DNA of 64,000 bases from Phenylobacterium sp. (GTDB lineage: Bacteria > Pseudomonadota > Alphaproteobacteria > Caulobacterales > Caulobacteraceae), in the NCBI RefSeq assembly GCF_025351295.1, contig NZ_JANXWD010000064.1, forward strand, positions 1-64,000, written 5' to 3'. Of this stretch, positions 8,350 through 17,513 are shown in pieces (within the stretch, counting starts at the first letter, position 1; each line of letters opens with the position of its first letter). Position numbers and translations under genes: made by a program. Below the pieces are notes generated by a model that was not told where the DNA came from, made no database searches, and worked only from the letters and a program-made list of their open reading frames with translations.

Positions 8350-9525
8350 TTGGATCGCGTCATCGAGACCGATGTCATCGTGGCCGGGCTGGGCGCGGTC
8401 GGCGCGGCCATCGCCTACCAGCTGAGCCGGCGCGGCGTGGATTTCGTCGGCATCGATCGCTGGGCGCCGCCCCATGAGTCGGGGTCCAGCCACGGCCAGT
8501 CGAGGATCACCCGCGAGTTCGTCGGCGAAGGTCCGGAATATGTGCCCCTGGTGCGCCGGTCGCACGAGATCTGGGCCGACCTGGAAGCCAAGGGGCACAG
8601 GCTGCGCGAGCGGACCGGCCTGCTCTACCTCGCGCGCAAAGGCGGCATGGCCCGGCGGCACGGCGCTGAGGACTTCATCCGCGCGACCTTGCAGGCCTCG
8701 GTCGCGGCGAGCGGCCGCGAACTGCCGGAGCTCGACGCCCGGGCGCTGCGACGCGACTATCCGCAGTTCCGCGTCGCCGACGACACAGTGGGCTACCTTG
8801 AGCCGGAGGCCGGCTTCGTGCGGCCCGAGATGTGCATCGCCGCGCAGCTCGCCGAGGTCGCCGAGCCGGCGCGAGCGCTCGTGTTCGGCGAAACGATCAC
8901 CGGCCTGGCTCATGATGGGCGCGGCGTGCGGGTGAGCACCGACAAGGCGCAGTACCGGGCGAGCAAGGTGGTGCTGGCCATGGGCGCCTGGCTGCCGGCC
9001 TTCGTCGGCGGGGCCTTTCGCGAGAAGCTGCAGGTGCTTCGCCAGGTCCAGTACTGGTTCAGGCTCGACGACCCGGCGCGCTGGGCCGGCCCCCGGGCGC
9101 CGGCCTTCCTCTGGTTCCACGGCGACGCGGACGCCGATGTCTTCTACGGCTTCCCACCCATCGACGGCGCGGCGAGCGTCAAGGTGGCGACCGAGCAATA
9201 TGTCACCACCTGCGATCCCGACAGCTGCGAGCGGCGGGTGTCCGAGGCGGAGGCCGCGGCGATGTTCGAGACCCATGTCCGCGGCCAGCTGCAGGGGGTG
9301 AGCCGGGAGCTCGTCGCCGCGACCACCTGCTTCTACACCTTCAACACGGAGGGTCCGGCCAAGGGCCGGTTCATGATCGGGCCGCATCCGACGACGCCGG
9401 GCGTGACCGTGGTCTCGGCCTGTTCCGGCCATGGGTTCAAGCACTCCGCCGGCCTGGGGGAGGCGGTGGTCCAGCAACTGCTGGGCGAGCCGTCCGCCTT
9501 CGACCTGACCCTCTTCGCGCCCTGA
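8350..9525 (+). CDS. FAD-dependent amine oxidase (sarcosine/N-methyltryptophan oxidase type)
   Basis: A 391-residue flavoenzyme of the DAO/monomeric sarcosine oxidase family, oxidising N-methyl amino acids to amino acid, formaldehyde and H2O2. Visible: dinucleotide motif VAGLGAVGAAIAYQLSRRG near the N-terminus, the family phrase ESGSSHGQSRITREF, and ATTCFYTFNTEG, where the Cys matches the covalent FAD attachment residue of monomeric sarcosine oxidase. SACSGHGFKHSAGLGE near the C-terminus fits the flavin site. A TTG start is used. The exact substrate cannot be told apart from sequence. Confidence 0.82.
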   Translation: MDRVIETDVIVAGLGAVGAAIAYQLSRRGVDFVGIDRWAPPHESGSSHGQSRITREFVGEGPEYVPLVRRSHEIWADLEAKGHRLRERTGLLYLARKGGMARRHGAEDFIRATLQASVAASGRELPELDARALRRDYPQFRVADDTVGYLEPEAGFVRPEMCIAAQLAEVAEPARALVFGETITGLAHDGRGVRVSTDKAQYRASKVVLAMGAWLPAFVGGAFREKLQVLRQVQYWFRLDDPARWAGPRAPAFLWFHGDADADVFYGFPPIDGAASVKVATEQYVTTCDPDSCERRVSEAEAAAMFETHVRGQLQGVSRELVAATTCFYTFNTEGPAKGRFMIGPHPTTPGVTVVSACSGHGFKHSAGLGEAVVQQLLGEPSAFDLTLFAP

Positions 9526-9546
9526 CGCGCCGGCCAGCCACCGACC

Positions 9547-10686
9547 TCAGGTCGTCGTGGGCGCCGGCGCCGGCTTGGGACCGGCGGTCCGCATGCTCAC
9601 GAAGCGTTTGAGGGTGTCGAACCAGAACGGCGCGCCCAGGGACACCGCCAATCCGGTCAGGCACCACCCCAGGACCGTGTACAGGACATGGAGCACGTAA
9701 CCGCCAAGCGCCCACTTGTCGGTGCGGGCGGGTCCGATCAGGGTCTCGCCAACGCTCTTCTGCCAGCCGATCGGCAGGGGCAGCTGGTCGAGTTGCCGTG
9801 AGAGGCTCGTGGCGTCGCGCACCGCGTCGGCGGCGGTGCGTACGGCCGGGGCGGCAGGCGTGACTGTCGCGGCGGGGTCCGTTTTCGGCGCGTCGGCCGG
9901 TGCGTCGGGCGTCTTCGCCGGCCCCGCGTCGGCGGGCGGCGCGGCCGGAGCCGGACTCGCGCCGAGGGCCCTCTGTGGGAGGGCGTCTGGCGCCTGCGCC
10001 TGTTGCGCGGCCCCGGCGGCGATCAGCTCGCGGGCGGCGGGGTCGCGCCACAGGGTGGCGGCGACCTCGAAGGAGTTGACGTTCAGGAAGATCGCTGCGC
10101 CGAGGCCGAACGCCAGGGTGAACGTCTGGCCCCAGCGCCGGTAGGCGCCGGATGCCCGGTCCATGGCGTCGTCGAACCAGGTCGCCACCCCGGCCCTGAA
10201 CTTGTCGAGGTCGCCATCGGCCTGGAGCAGCAGGGCCGCCAGCGCCTGTTTCGCGGCGCCGTCCGGCAGGCCGTCGATGGACCGCCCGATGGCCGCGACG
10301 GGCCGGGACTTCGCGCCATTGCGCAGCACGTCCACCAGCACGGTGCAGAAGGCCCGTGAGGGAATGTAGGAGGGGCCGTGGGAGTCCTGGGCCAGGCCCT
10401 TGATCAGCTGATGGCCCCAGACCGCGTCGAACAGGTCCCGGGCCTGGGCCGGCGCACCCGGCGCGCGGGCGCCGACCGCGGACGGCGAGGGCATGTCGCG
10501 TGGCCCGACCCGCTTGGGATCCTTCGTGGCCGTGGTCAGCATGCGCCAGATGCCGTCGTAGAGCTGCTGGCTGCGCAGCTTGAGGGAACTGGCGACCGCT
10601 TCCTGCAGCGCGGACGCGAACAGGCTGATCAGCAGATAGATGAAGACGAGCCCGATGGCGGTGTCGAGCATGGCGCCCAGCGGCAT
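9547..10686 (-). CDS. uncharacterised membrane protein with Pro/Ala-rich loop
   Basis: A 379-residue protein of no function I recognise. It has an N-terminal membrane segment (IGLVFIYLLISLFASALQEA, residues 11-30), a cytosolic-looking region, a second hydrophobic segment (about 190-215), a low-complexity Pro/Ala/Asp loop (about 225-290), and a closing segment with GYVLHVLYTVLGWCLTG. The C-terminal phrase GAPFWFDTLKRF is shared, as far as I recall, by a widespread family of unknown function. It is convergent with the flavoenzyme gene, whose 3' end lies 21 nt away. Confidence 0.7.
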   Translation of the reverse strand: MPLGAMLDTAIGLVFIYLLISLFASALQEAVASSLKLRSQQLYDGIWRMLTTATKDPKRVGPRDMPSPSAVGARAPGAPAQARDLFDAVWGHQLIKGLAQDSHGPSYIPSRAFCTVLVDVLRNGAKSRPVAAIGRSIDGLPDGAAKQALAALLLQADGDLDKFRAGVATWFDDAMDRASGAYRRWGQTFTLAFGLGAAIFLNVNSFEVAATLWRDPAARELIAAGAAQQAQAPDALPQRALGASPAPAAPPADAGPAKTPDAPADAPKTDPAATVTPAAPAVRTAADAVRDATSLSRQLDQLPLPIGWQKSVGETLIGPARTDKWALGGYVLHVLYTVLGWCLTGLAVSLGAPFWFDTLKRFVSMRTAGPKPAPAPTTT

Positions 10687-10812
10687 ACGTGCCCCCTACG
10701 GCAAGGCGGCCAGGTTCAGGAAGATCCGGGCCCGGCGGCGATCCAACCCACCGCTTCCGGCTGCCATTGGATGCCGCCGCCGCGCGAACGCAAGGTCAAG
10801 TTGTCCGGGGCC

Positions 10813-11553
10813 TTAGCCGCCACCCCGCCGCCGGCCGCCGCCGCCCCGTCCGCCCCCACCGGGGCGCTGCTGCTCTTGCTCCTGCGAGCCGGCGCCCTTG
10901 CCGCCGCGTCCCTGCGCCGGGGTGGGCCGCAGGTCGGACAGCAACACCACGCCGTCGCCATCCTGATCCAGCAGGGCGAACCGCCGGTCCGCCGCGGCCC
11001 GCCACTCGGCCCGGCTGACGGACATGGAGAAGTCGGTGTCGGCGCCGCGGATCGGGTGCGGCTCGTTGATCAGGCTGTAGGCGGCGGCGCCCTGGGCGCG
11101 GGTGTTTATCTCGTTGCGCCCGGCCGGGGACCGCCCGCCGCCGCCGAGGCCGCCCGCGCCGCCGCCGCCCATGGCCTCGCGGGCGATCTCCGGCACCAGC
11201 ACCTCTTCCCAGCGGGTCACCTCGGGCATGCTGATCTGGCCGTCGCCGTCGACGTCCAGCACCTTGAAGAAGGCGTCGGCGTCGGCGCGAAACTCGTCGC
11301 GGGTGAGTTTTCCGTCGTGGTTGCTATCGGCCTGGGCGAACCAGGCGGCGACCGGATAGGGCTGGCCGGGCGGGGCGCGGAACGGCTGGCCGGACGGGCT
11401 GATGAACAGCTGGGTCCGCTGCCGCGGCGGCCCGCCCTCCTCGTCGTCGCTGCCGAAGCCGCCGCGCCGTCCGCGCCGCTCGTCCGGCCCGCCCGCACAG
11501 GCGACGCACAACAGCGCCAGGCCCACGATCCAGATTGCCGCCTTCACCCGCAT
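10813..11553 (-). CDS. EF-hand lipoprotein (calcium binding)
   Basis: A 246-residue predicted lipoprotein: the hydrophobic signal ends at LCVAC (Cys19). Two canonical EF-hand loops are visible, DSNHDGKLTRDEF and DVDGDGQISMPEV, plus DTDFSMSVSRAEW and DQDGDGVVLLSDL as a second, partly degenerate pair. The segment between signal and domain is Arg/Gly-rich and the C-terminus is a Gly/Arg tail. It probably binds calcium at the cell envelope. EF-hand lipoproteins of this kind are common in Caulobacterales and their partners are unknown. It stands alone between two other minus-strand genes. Confidence 0.8.
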   Translation of the reverse strand: MRVKAAIWIVGLALLCVACAGGPDERRGRRGGFGSDDEEGGPPRQRTQLFISPSGQPFRAPPGQPYPVAAWFAQADSNHDGKLTRDEFRADADAFFKVLDVDGDGQISMPEVTRWEEVLVPEIAREAMGGGGAGGLGGGGRSPAGRNEINTRAQGAAAYSLINEPHPIRGADTDFSMSVSRAEWRAAADRRFALLDQDGDGVVLLSDLRPTPAQGRGGKGAGSQEQEQQRPGGGGRGGGGRRRGGG

Positions 11554-11638
11554 GCCCGCTCCTCGCCGCTCGGCGGCACCCTCTCACCTTCAAAGCGGCG
11601 GGGCGATGTCCGGGGCGCCATATTCATTCGCCGCGGCT

Positions 11639-12667
11639 TCAGTACTTGCCGAAGCGGACCTCGTCGCTTCCGACCGGCAGGTCGATGGTCATACCGTCCT
11701 GCGCCAGCCGCCAGTCCAGCTTGCCGCCGGCGTCCATGCCCTTGGTGAAGGCTTCCGGGGTGAACATCGGCAGGCCGGCCTGGGTCAGGTGGCTGAGGAC
11801 CAGGGCCTTGACGCCGGTGGCCCGCGCCAGGTCGGCGGCCTCCACCGGCTCAGTGTGATAGCTGACCGTGTCGGCCATGATCGAGCTCATCCGGTCGTTG
11901 CCCAGCCTCTTCAGGCCCTGGGCCATCTGCCGCGTCATGGCGTTGTTCTGCGCCTCGTGGATCAGGACGTCGGCGCCCTTGGCGGCCACCGCCAGCGGCG
12001 GCCACTTGCGCGTGTCGCCGCTGACCACCACCGAACGGCCCTTGTAGTCGAAGCGGTAGCCGAACGCCGGGGTGACCGGATCGTGGGCGACCCGGATCGC
12101 CGTCACCTTCAGGCCGCCCTCGTTCCAGACCACCGCGGTCCCGTCGGGCGCGGGGATGGTGACGACCGTGGCCTTCAGCACGCCCGCGGCCAGGGGCAGC
12201 TTGACCCCATCGTGCTCGTGGTGCGCCTTGCGGAAGCCATGGTCGGTCTCGTAGGCGAGGTTGAAGCCGGCGGCGAGCTTGTCGACCCCGGCAGGCCCGA
12301 TCACCGCCAGCGGCTGGGGCCGGCCGGCGACCCAGCTCTGCAGGTTCAACTCGCCCAGGTCGCCGATGTGGTCGGAGTGCAGGTGGGTGATGAACACTGC
12401 CTTCACGGTCGCCACGGGGACGCGCCACATCATCAGGTTCTTCGTGGACTCCGGGCCGGCATCGACCAGGAAGAGTGCGCCGCCCGCCTGGATCGCCGTG
12501 CAGGCCTTGGCCCGGTTGGGGATCGGCAGCGGCCCGGACGTGCCGCAGAAGATCACCCTGAGCGCATCGGCTGGCGCCGCGGGCGCCTGGGCCTGGGCGG
12601 CTAACGGGAACAGCATCGCCCCCGCGAGCGCCAGGGCCATGCGGCCAAGCCATCCCATCGAAATCAT
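11639..12667 (-). CDS. exported MBL-fold metallo-hydrolase (arylsulfatase/RNase Z-like)
   Basis: A 342-residue metallo-beta-lactamase-fold enzyme with a Sec signal (GWLGRMALALAGAMLF up to AQAQA). The metal motif THLHSDHIGDL matches HxHxDH, and later ligands fit VVSGDTR and LSHLTQAG. DAGPESTKN and the overall order resemble RNase-Z/ElaC and alkylsulfatase-like MBL proteins. I set the start at the ATG at 12667 because AAGGACC lies just upstream and the signal peptide begins there; the frame stays open further upstream without support. It is divergent from an NTF2-like gene, and the 146 nt between them should hold both promoters. Its substrate is unknown. Confidence 0.82.
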   Translation of the reverse strand: MISMGWLGRMALALAGAMLFPLAAQAQAPAAPADALRVIFCGTSGPLPIPNRAKACTAIQAGGALFLVDAGPESTKNLMMWRVPVATVKAVFITHLHSDHIGDLGELNLQSWVAGRPQPLAVIGPAGVDKLAAGFNLAYETDHGFRKAHHEHDGVKLPLAAGVLKATVVTIPAPDGTAVVWNEGGLKVTAIRVAHDPVTPAFGYRFDYKGRSVVVSGDTRKWPPLAVAAKGADVLIHEAQNNAMTRQMAQGLKRLGNDRMSSIMADTVSYHTEPVEAADLARATGVKALVLSHLTQAGLPMFTPEAFTKGMDAGGKLDWRLAQDGMTIDLPVGSDEVRFGKY

Positions 12668-12813
12668 CGCAGGTCCTTCCGTGCGTCCGCGGTTCGCGGA
12701 TATAGTGACACGGTTCATGCTACGACTTTTCGCGCGCTGCCGGCGATGGGTTTCCTGACCAACCAGGGCCTGGCACAACGGGCCTGACCGCGCTGGAACG
12801 ACGGAGGACACCC

Positions 12814-13299
12814 ATGGTCAGCAGACGCGAAGCCCTGATCGGCGCCGGCCTCAGCCTGGCCGCGGCCACGCCGGCTCTGGGCCAGTCCGTGCCCGCGCCG
12901 CCGGTGAAGCCGCAGCACGCCAGGTTCACCGCCGAGATCGCCGCCGCCCAGGCCTGCCTGGACGCCTTCATGACCGCCTTCAACGCCCGCGACCTGAAGG
13001 CCTTCGAGGCCACCTTCAACTTCCCGCACGTGCGCTTCGCCTCGAACACCGTGCGCACCATCCTGCCCGGCGACATGAAGCCCGACCTGTTCACGACCGG
13101 CGCCCTGGCCGACTGGGACCACTCCGCCTGGGCGCGCCGCGACGTGATCCACGCCGGCCCCGACAAGGTGCACATCGACACCCGCTTCACCCGCTACCGC
13201 AAGGACGGCAGCGTCATCGGCGGCTTCGATTCCATCTACATCGTCACCCACCTGGACGGCCATTGGGGCATCCAGGGCCGCTCCAGCTACGCGCCCTGA
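12814..13299 (+). CDS. exported NTF2-like (SnoaL/DUF4440-type) protein
   Basis: A 161-residue protein with a twin-Arg-like, short signal (SRREALIGAGLSLAAATPALG) followed by a single NTF2-like cone domain: AAQACLDAFMTAFNARDLKAF opens the fold, then HVDTRF-like strands and YIVTHLDGHWGIQGR at the end. Such domains bind small molecules or act as isomerases, hydrolases or scaffolds, so no reaction can be named. It is convergent with the next gene, with stop codons back to back at 13299/13300. Confidence 0.75.
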   Translation: MVSRREALIGAGLSLAAATPALGQSVPAPPVKPQHARFTAEIAAAQACLDAFMTAFNARDLKAFEATFNFPHVRFASNTVRTILPGDMKPDLFTTGALADWDHSAWARRDVIHAGPDKVHIDTRFTRYRKDGSVIGGFDSIYIVTHLDGHWGIQGRSSYAP

Positions 13300-14013
13300 T
13301 CAGATCGGCGCCAGCAGAGTGCTGGCGTTCCAGGTGTCGCGGGTGATCGCCTGCCGCCGCCCGAAGGCCGCCATGGCGGCCGTGGTCGGGTCGCGCGAGG
13401 TCTCCCAGACGCCGTGGTCCTTGTAGCGGGTGATCAGCAGCAGGCGGGTCACCCCGTCGCGCCGGTCGGTGGGCGAGCGCTCGGCGGTGAACAGGCCGAA
13501 GATGTGGGCGTCGAACCGGGTCTCGAAGTCGCGCCAGCCCTCGACGGAAAGGCTCAGGAACTCCGGCACGTTCTTCGCCTCGACCACGAACCAGCGGTGG
13601 ACGTAGATCCCGCCCGGCCGGGGCCTATCCACCGCCTCGGGCCGCGAGGTCGGCGCGAGCCGACCGCGCTGGCCAAGGCGCACGGTCTTGCCGCGCATCA
13701 GGCCGCCCACCGCCGCTTCGCGCCCCTTGCCGCCCGGCGTCCAGCGCACCAGCAGCGCGGCCTGGCGCGCGACCCAGCCGATCTGCGGCGTGAACAGGCC
13801 CAGCACCACGCCGCCGGCCGCGGCGATCGCCGGCAGCTGCGCCTTCACCGCCTCGGCATAGGCCCGGGCCGGGGTCATACCGGCCGGGGCGGTCTCGAGA
13901 TCGAGGAACAGGTAGTCGTAGGGCGTGTCAGGTTCCGCGGCCGCCGCCAGTCCCGGGGCCAGGAGGAGGGCGCCGGCGCCCGCGAGCCAGTTGCGGCGGT
14001 CGATTTTGCTCAT
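13300..14013 (-). CDS. exported NIPSNAP-like protein of unknown function
   Basis: A 237-residue protein with a Tat-type signal (KIDRRNWLAGAGALLLAPG). The mature part shows two ferredoxin-like halves: YDYLFLDLETAPAG...ARAYAEAVKAQLPAI and IYVHRWFVVEAKNVPEFLSL followed by LLLITRYKDHGVWETSRDP. This pattern resembles the NIPSNAP/Dabb alpha-beta barrel families, whose members lack a common activity. It is divergent from the M28-like gene with only about 70 nt between them, so their promoters must overlap. Confidence 0.65.
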   Translation of the reverse strand: MSKIDRRNWLAGAGALLLAPGLAAAAEPDTPYDYLFLDLETAPAGMTPARAYAEAVKAQLPAIAAAGGVVLGLFTPQIGWVARQAALLVRWTPGGKGREAAVGGLMRGKTVRLGQRGRLAPTSRPEAVDRPRPGGIYVHRWFVVEAKNVPEFLSLSVEGWRDFETRFDAHIFGLFTAERSPTDRRDGVTRLLLITRYKDHGVWETSRDPTTAAMAAFGRRQAITRDTWNASTLLAPI

Positions 14014-14086
14014 GGCGTCACTGTCCGGCCTGGGTCGGCCCGGCGCAAGCCGTCGCGCGCGGCGTGGGGACCGGCTAGGCTGCGGG

Positions 14087-15373
14087 ATGGCCCGCGCCAG
14101 ACCCCCGACCGCCTCCCGCCGCGCCGTCCTGGGCGCCGGCGCCTCGCTGATCGCCGCCGGGAGCGCCGCCGCCGCCGCCCCCGGCGGATCGGCCGAGGCC
14201 GAGGCCCGGCGGATCCTCGAACGCTACCAGGGCTTCGGCGACAAGGCCTCGGGCGGGCCGGGCGACGAGGCCAGCGGCGCCTGGATCGAAGGCGAACTCA
14301 AGTCCCTGGGTTACGCCTGCCGACGCCAGCCGTTCGACGTCCCCGCCTACGCAGGCGACCCTCCGGCCCTGTCGGCCGGCGAGGCCTCCGCCACCCTGAT
14401 TCCGCAGGCGATCGTCGCCCCGACGCCAGGGGTGACCGGCCCGCTCTATGTCTACGGTCAGGGTCGGGGCGCGATCGCCCTGATCGTCCTGCCCCATGCC
14501 CGCTGGTCCACGGCGAAGGGCTCGGTGGAGCGCCAGGTCAAGGCCGCGGCCGCGGCGGGCGCCCGCGCCGCCGTCATCGTCACCACCGGCCCGACCGGCG
14601 AGGCCTGCGCGCTCAACGCGCCCGTGGACCAGGCGCTGTTCGACATCCCGGCTGCGGTCATGGCCCCGCGCGACGCCGAGCCCTTCCTGCGCGTTGCGGC
14701 GGCCGGCGGGACCGCCGGCTTCAGAATGGCCGGCCGCGCGTTCCGCCGGCCCGCCTACAACGTCACCGCGCGGCTCGACCGCGGCGCGGCGAAGACGCTG
14801 GTGATCTCCACGCCGCGCTCCGGCTGGTTCAGCTGCGCTGGGGAGCGCGGGAGCGGCCTCGCCGCCTGGCTCCTGCTGGCGCGCTGGGCGGCGCAGGCCA
14901 GGCTGCCGGTCAACCTCGCGCTGGTGGCGACCAGCGGCCACGAATACGAATATGCCGGCGGCGAGCGGTTCATCGCCGAGGTCGCGCCGAAGCCCGCCCA
15001 GACCGCGCTCTGGGTCCACCTGGGGGCCAATGTCGCCGCGCGCGACTGGCATGAGCGGGGGCCGCTGCTCGCGCCCCTGCCCAGCGCCGACCCGCAACGG
15101 TTCCTGCTGGCCAGCCCGCCCCTGGTCGCCGCCGCCCGGGTCGCCTTCGCCGGCCAGCCCGGGCTGGAGCAGCCCTACGCCGCCGATCCGGCCCAGGCGG
15201 CGGGGGAATTCGCCAGCATCCTGAAGGGCGGCTACGACCCAGTGGTCGCCATCTTCGGCAGCCACCGCTTCCACCACACCCGCAGCGACGACCTGCGCTG
15301 CGTCGCCCCGGGGCTTATCCCGCCGGTGGCCGAGGCGATGGCCACGGTGATCGCGGCCGCGCTCAACGCCTGA
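14087..15373 (+). CDS. exported M28-like peptidase-fold protein, metal site degenerate
   Basis: A 428-residue protein with a Tat-like signal (ASRRAVLGAGASLIAAG). The layout is that of M28 zinc aminopeptidases: an N-terminal PA-like insert (APTPGVTGPLYVYGQGRGA), then VTARLDRGAAKTLVISTPRSG, GERGSGLAAWLLLARW, ATSGHEYEYAGG and a late FHHTRSDDL that matches the last metal His/Asp. The first metal motif (usually HxD) reads TPRSG here, and the Glu-Glu pair is replaced by HEYE, so activity may be lost or changed. The ATG at 14087 gives the complete signal. Confidence 0.68.
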   Translation: MARARPPTASRRAVLGAGASLIAAGSAAAAAPGGSAEAEARRILERYQGFGDKASGGPGDEASGAWIEGELKSLGYACRRQPFDVPAYAGDPPALSAGEASATLIPQAIVAPTPGVTGPLYVYGQGRGAIALIVLPHARWSTAKGSVERQVKAAAAAGARAAVIVTTGPTGEACALNAPVDQALFDIPAAVMAPRDAEPFLRVAAAGGTAGFRMAGRAFRRPAYNVTARLDRGAAKTLVISTPRSGWFSCAGERGSGLAAWLLLARWAAQARLPVNLALVATSGHEYEYAGGERFIAEVAPKPAQTALWVHLGANVAARDWHERGPLLAPLPSADPQRFLLASPPLVAAARVAFAGQPGLEQPYAADPAQAAGEFASILKGGYDPVVAIFGSHRFHHTRSDDLRCVAPGLIPPVAEAMATVIAAALNA

Positions 15374-15483
15374 CGGCGCCGCCGCGGCATGGTGGAGCCC
15401 CTGAAGACACCGAATGGCGCCCGCGTTCCACCTTCCTCTACCTCGGTGCGTGGGAGAGGATTCCCGCAGATCCTCCCAACCGT

Positions 15484-15606
15484 GTCATCCCGGTTTTGGC
15501 GCAACCAAAGACCGGGACCCACGATCAGGTTCGGCGTTTCGCGGTCGTCCTGCCGCGGCAACCGGTCGTGGGTCCCGGTCTTCGCCTGCGGCGAAACCGG
15601 GATGAC
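15484..15606. repeat. dispersed inverted repeat, family A (CATCCCGG type)
   Basis: The left arm GTCATCCCGGTTT...GACCGGGACCCACGA is mirrored by TCGTGGGTCCCGGTC...AAACCGGGATGAC at the right, with imperfect matches inside. The same CATCCCGG/CCGGGACCC core recurs at 30976-31096 and 38052-38173. It would form a long hairpin in RNA. It looks like a REP/MITE-like intergenic element. Confidence 0.75.
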
Positions 15607-15707
15607 ATGCGTGGGGGAAGGGGCGCTGCAGACTGCGCAGCAGGTCGGATGAGGGATGGCGCTCCGCCAACCGGATCATGGTCCGTGGCAGGCGCCGGAG
15701 TCTTGAA

Positions 15708-15773
15708 CCACGAAGACCACCAAGGACACGAAGGCGTCAGCGCCTTTGCCGGCCCACTTGGTGGTCTTCGTGG
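15708..15773. repeat. inverted repeat with perfect 17-nt arms
   Basis: CCACGAAGACCACCAAG at 15708-15724 is the exact reverse complement of the sequence at 15757-15773, with a 32-nt spacer. It differs from the two dispersed families seen elsewhere in the window. It may be a separate REP-like element. Confidence 0.75.
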
Positions 15774-15896
15774 TCTTGGTGTCGAAATGGGGCGATGACG
15801 CGCCCTGACGGCCGATAGCTCAGCGCCTGATCAAATCGAATCAGCAATGTGTGAATGCCGTAGCCCCGCCGTGCGGGAAAGGAAGGGGCCGCTTCG

Positions 15897-16502
15897 TCAG
15901 CCGGAGCGGCGGGGCGGGGGGTGGGGGATGAGCGGTCTGGCCGGGGCCGCCGCGGCGGAGGCCAGCAGGGCGGTTCGGGGTGCGGCGGGTGGCGGCCGGG
16001 CGAGCCGGGTCGCGCCGACCGGGCCCGAGGCCACGGTGGCGCCGGCCTTTGCACGGGCCAGCAGGTCGTTGAGGGCGGGCAGGACGGTTTGCCGGATGTT
16101 GGCTGCGACGCCGTCGAGGCGGCCGGCGTCGGCGGCGACGACGCCCAGGGTGGCGAGGAATTTCGGGAGGCTGACGGGCTCGTAGTCGCGGTCTCGTTCG
16201 CGCTCGACGTCGAGCCGTTCGGTTTCGTCGCGTTCGACTTCGGCCTTCTCGGATTCGTCCCGTTCGACGGCGGACGCCTGGGCGGCCTTCGGCGGCGCGC
16301 GCAAGGTCATCGACAGCCGGATGCCCATCCGAACCGCGAGCGAGCCGCGCAGGAAGGCGTCGAAGAGCTCAAGCTTGCGGGTGTGATCCGCCTCCGCCTC
16401 CGCCGCCTCGTTGAACGCCATGCCGAGCGCATAGGCGCCATCGACCAGGGCGCCTAGCAACTGGAGTTCGTGATCGGTGCGGGCGACGGCGGCGTCGGGC
16501 AT
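15897..16502 (-). CDS. hypothetical protein with charged Glu/Arg-rich centre
   Basis: About 201 residues when started at the ATG at 16502; the frame is open 19 codons further upstream without a clear ribosome site. I do not recognise a domain. The first 80 residues are helical (DHELQLLGALVDGAYALG), residues about 85-125 are a run of Glu/Arg/Asp pairs (ERDETERLDVERERDRD), and the C-terminus is Pro/Ala-rich and probably disordered. It has no signal or membrane segment. Short hypothetical proteins of this build are common in Caulobacterales. Confidence 0.5.
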   Translation of the reverse strand: MPDAAVARTDHELQLLGALVDGAYALGMAFNEAAEAEADHTRKLELFDAFLRGSLAVRMGIRLSMTLRAPPKAAQASAVERDESEKAEVERDETERLDVERERDRDYEPVSLPKFLATLGVVAADAGRLDGVAANIRQTVLPALNDLLARAKAGATVASGPVGATRLARPPPAAPRTALLASAAAAPARPLIPHPPPRRSG

Positions 16503-16712
16503 GGAACAAAGATAGAACGCACTGGGCCGTCCGTCAAGTGCTTGCGGTTTCTCAGACACCCGCCTGCGGGGTCAGCCCCGTCGCCACGCCTGGCGGGCGT
16601 CCAAGAAACCTGAACAGTTGCGGACTTCGCGCGGGTCCGCTCGCGGGGCCGGCAGGACGTGGTCGACAAGCGGCGTCGAGACGGTCCGGCCGAGACGCCT
16701 TATTATGGCCGG

Positions 16713-17513
16713 ATGACCGACGACCCCCATCCCGCCGCCGCCCAGGCCGCCTCGCCGACCTATCGCCTGGCCTCCACGGATCAGGACTTCATCATGGGGC
16801 CCTCCATGCGGGGCGTGCGGTTCCTGATGGAGTTCGCCAAGCCGGACGAGGCGCTGCGCAACTGGGGCGTCCGCTCGACCATCGTGGTGTTCGGCAGCGC
16901 CCGGATCCAGGAGACGGGGTCGAAGGACCACCGGCGCTGGTATGCCGCCGCGCGCGAGTTCAGCGCCATCGCGTCGAAGCGGGGCGGGGCCTATCTGTCG
17001 GCCCGGCACGAGCGCCACAACGTGATCTGCACCGGCGGCGGGCCGGGGATCATGGAGGCGGCGAACCGCGGCGCCCAGGATGCCGGCGCGCCGTCGATCG
17101 GCCTCAACATCACCCTGCCGCACGAGCAGTATCCCAACGCCTATTCGACGCCGGAACTGACCTTCCGCTTCCACTACTTCGCGATGCGCAAGATGCACTT
17201 CGCCATGCGGGCCAACGCCCTGGTGGTGTTCCCGGGTGGGTTCGGGACGCTGGACGAGCTGTTCGAGATCCTGACCCTGCGCCAGACGGACAAGTCGCCG
17301 CCGATCCCCATCGTGCTGTTCGACGAGGGCTACTGGCGCGGGATCGTCAACTTCGAGGCCCTGATCGCGGCCGGCATGATCGCCGAGACGGACATGAAAC
17401 TCTTCCGCTTCGCCGAGACGCCGGAGGCGGTGTGGCAATGCCTGGTCGACGGCGGCCTGCAATCCCACGAGATCGAGGACACGCCGCCGCCTGAGATTGC
17501 GGGCCTGGCCTAG
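16713..17513 (+). CDS. LOG-family protein (TIGR00730-type Rossmann fold)
   Basis: A 266-residue member of the LOG/'lysine decarboxylase-like' family. Both signature motifs are intact: GGGPGIMEAANRG and PGGFGTLDELFE. Characterised members are nucleoside 5'-monophosphate phosphoribohydrolases that release a base from AMP or cytokinin nucleotides, not lysine decarboxylases. The ATG at 16713 was chosen because the preceding in-frame residues look non-coding. It converges on the DUF302 gene with no gap. A link to the nucleobase genes further on is possible but not shown. Confidence 0.85.
   Translation: MTDDPHPAAAQAASPTYRLASTDQDFIMGPSMRGVRFLMEFAKPDEALRNWGVRSTIVVFGSARIQETGSKDHRRWYAAAREFSAIASKRGGAYLSARHERHNVICTGGGPGIMEAANRGAQDAGAPSIGLNITLPHEQYPNAYSTPELTFRFHYFAMRKMHFAMRANALVVFPGGFGTLDELFEILTLRQTDKSPPIPIVLFDEGYWRGIVNFEALIAAGMIAETDMKLFRFAETPEAVWQCLVDGGLQSHEIEDTPPPEIAGLA

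Larger units (their letters stand above)
15374..15896. other. gene-free interval holding two inverted-repeat elements
   Basis: About 520 nt between the M28-like gene and the next minus-strand gene. It holds a 123-nt inverted repeat (15484-15606) and a 66-nt inverted repeat with perfect 17-nt arms (15708-15773). Nothing else with coding or RNA character is visible; short open frames inside follow the repeats. Confidence 0.7.

Noticed and set aside
15484-15773. Repeats considered as a CRISPR array
   Set aside because: They are inverted, not direct, of unequal size and without regular spacers; no cas genes are near.
16713-17513. Lysine decarboxylase
   Set aside because: The old family label is wrong for GGGPGIMEA/PGGFGT proteins; known members are nucleotide phosphoribohydrolases and the PLP motif is absent.
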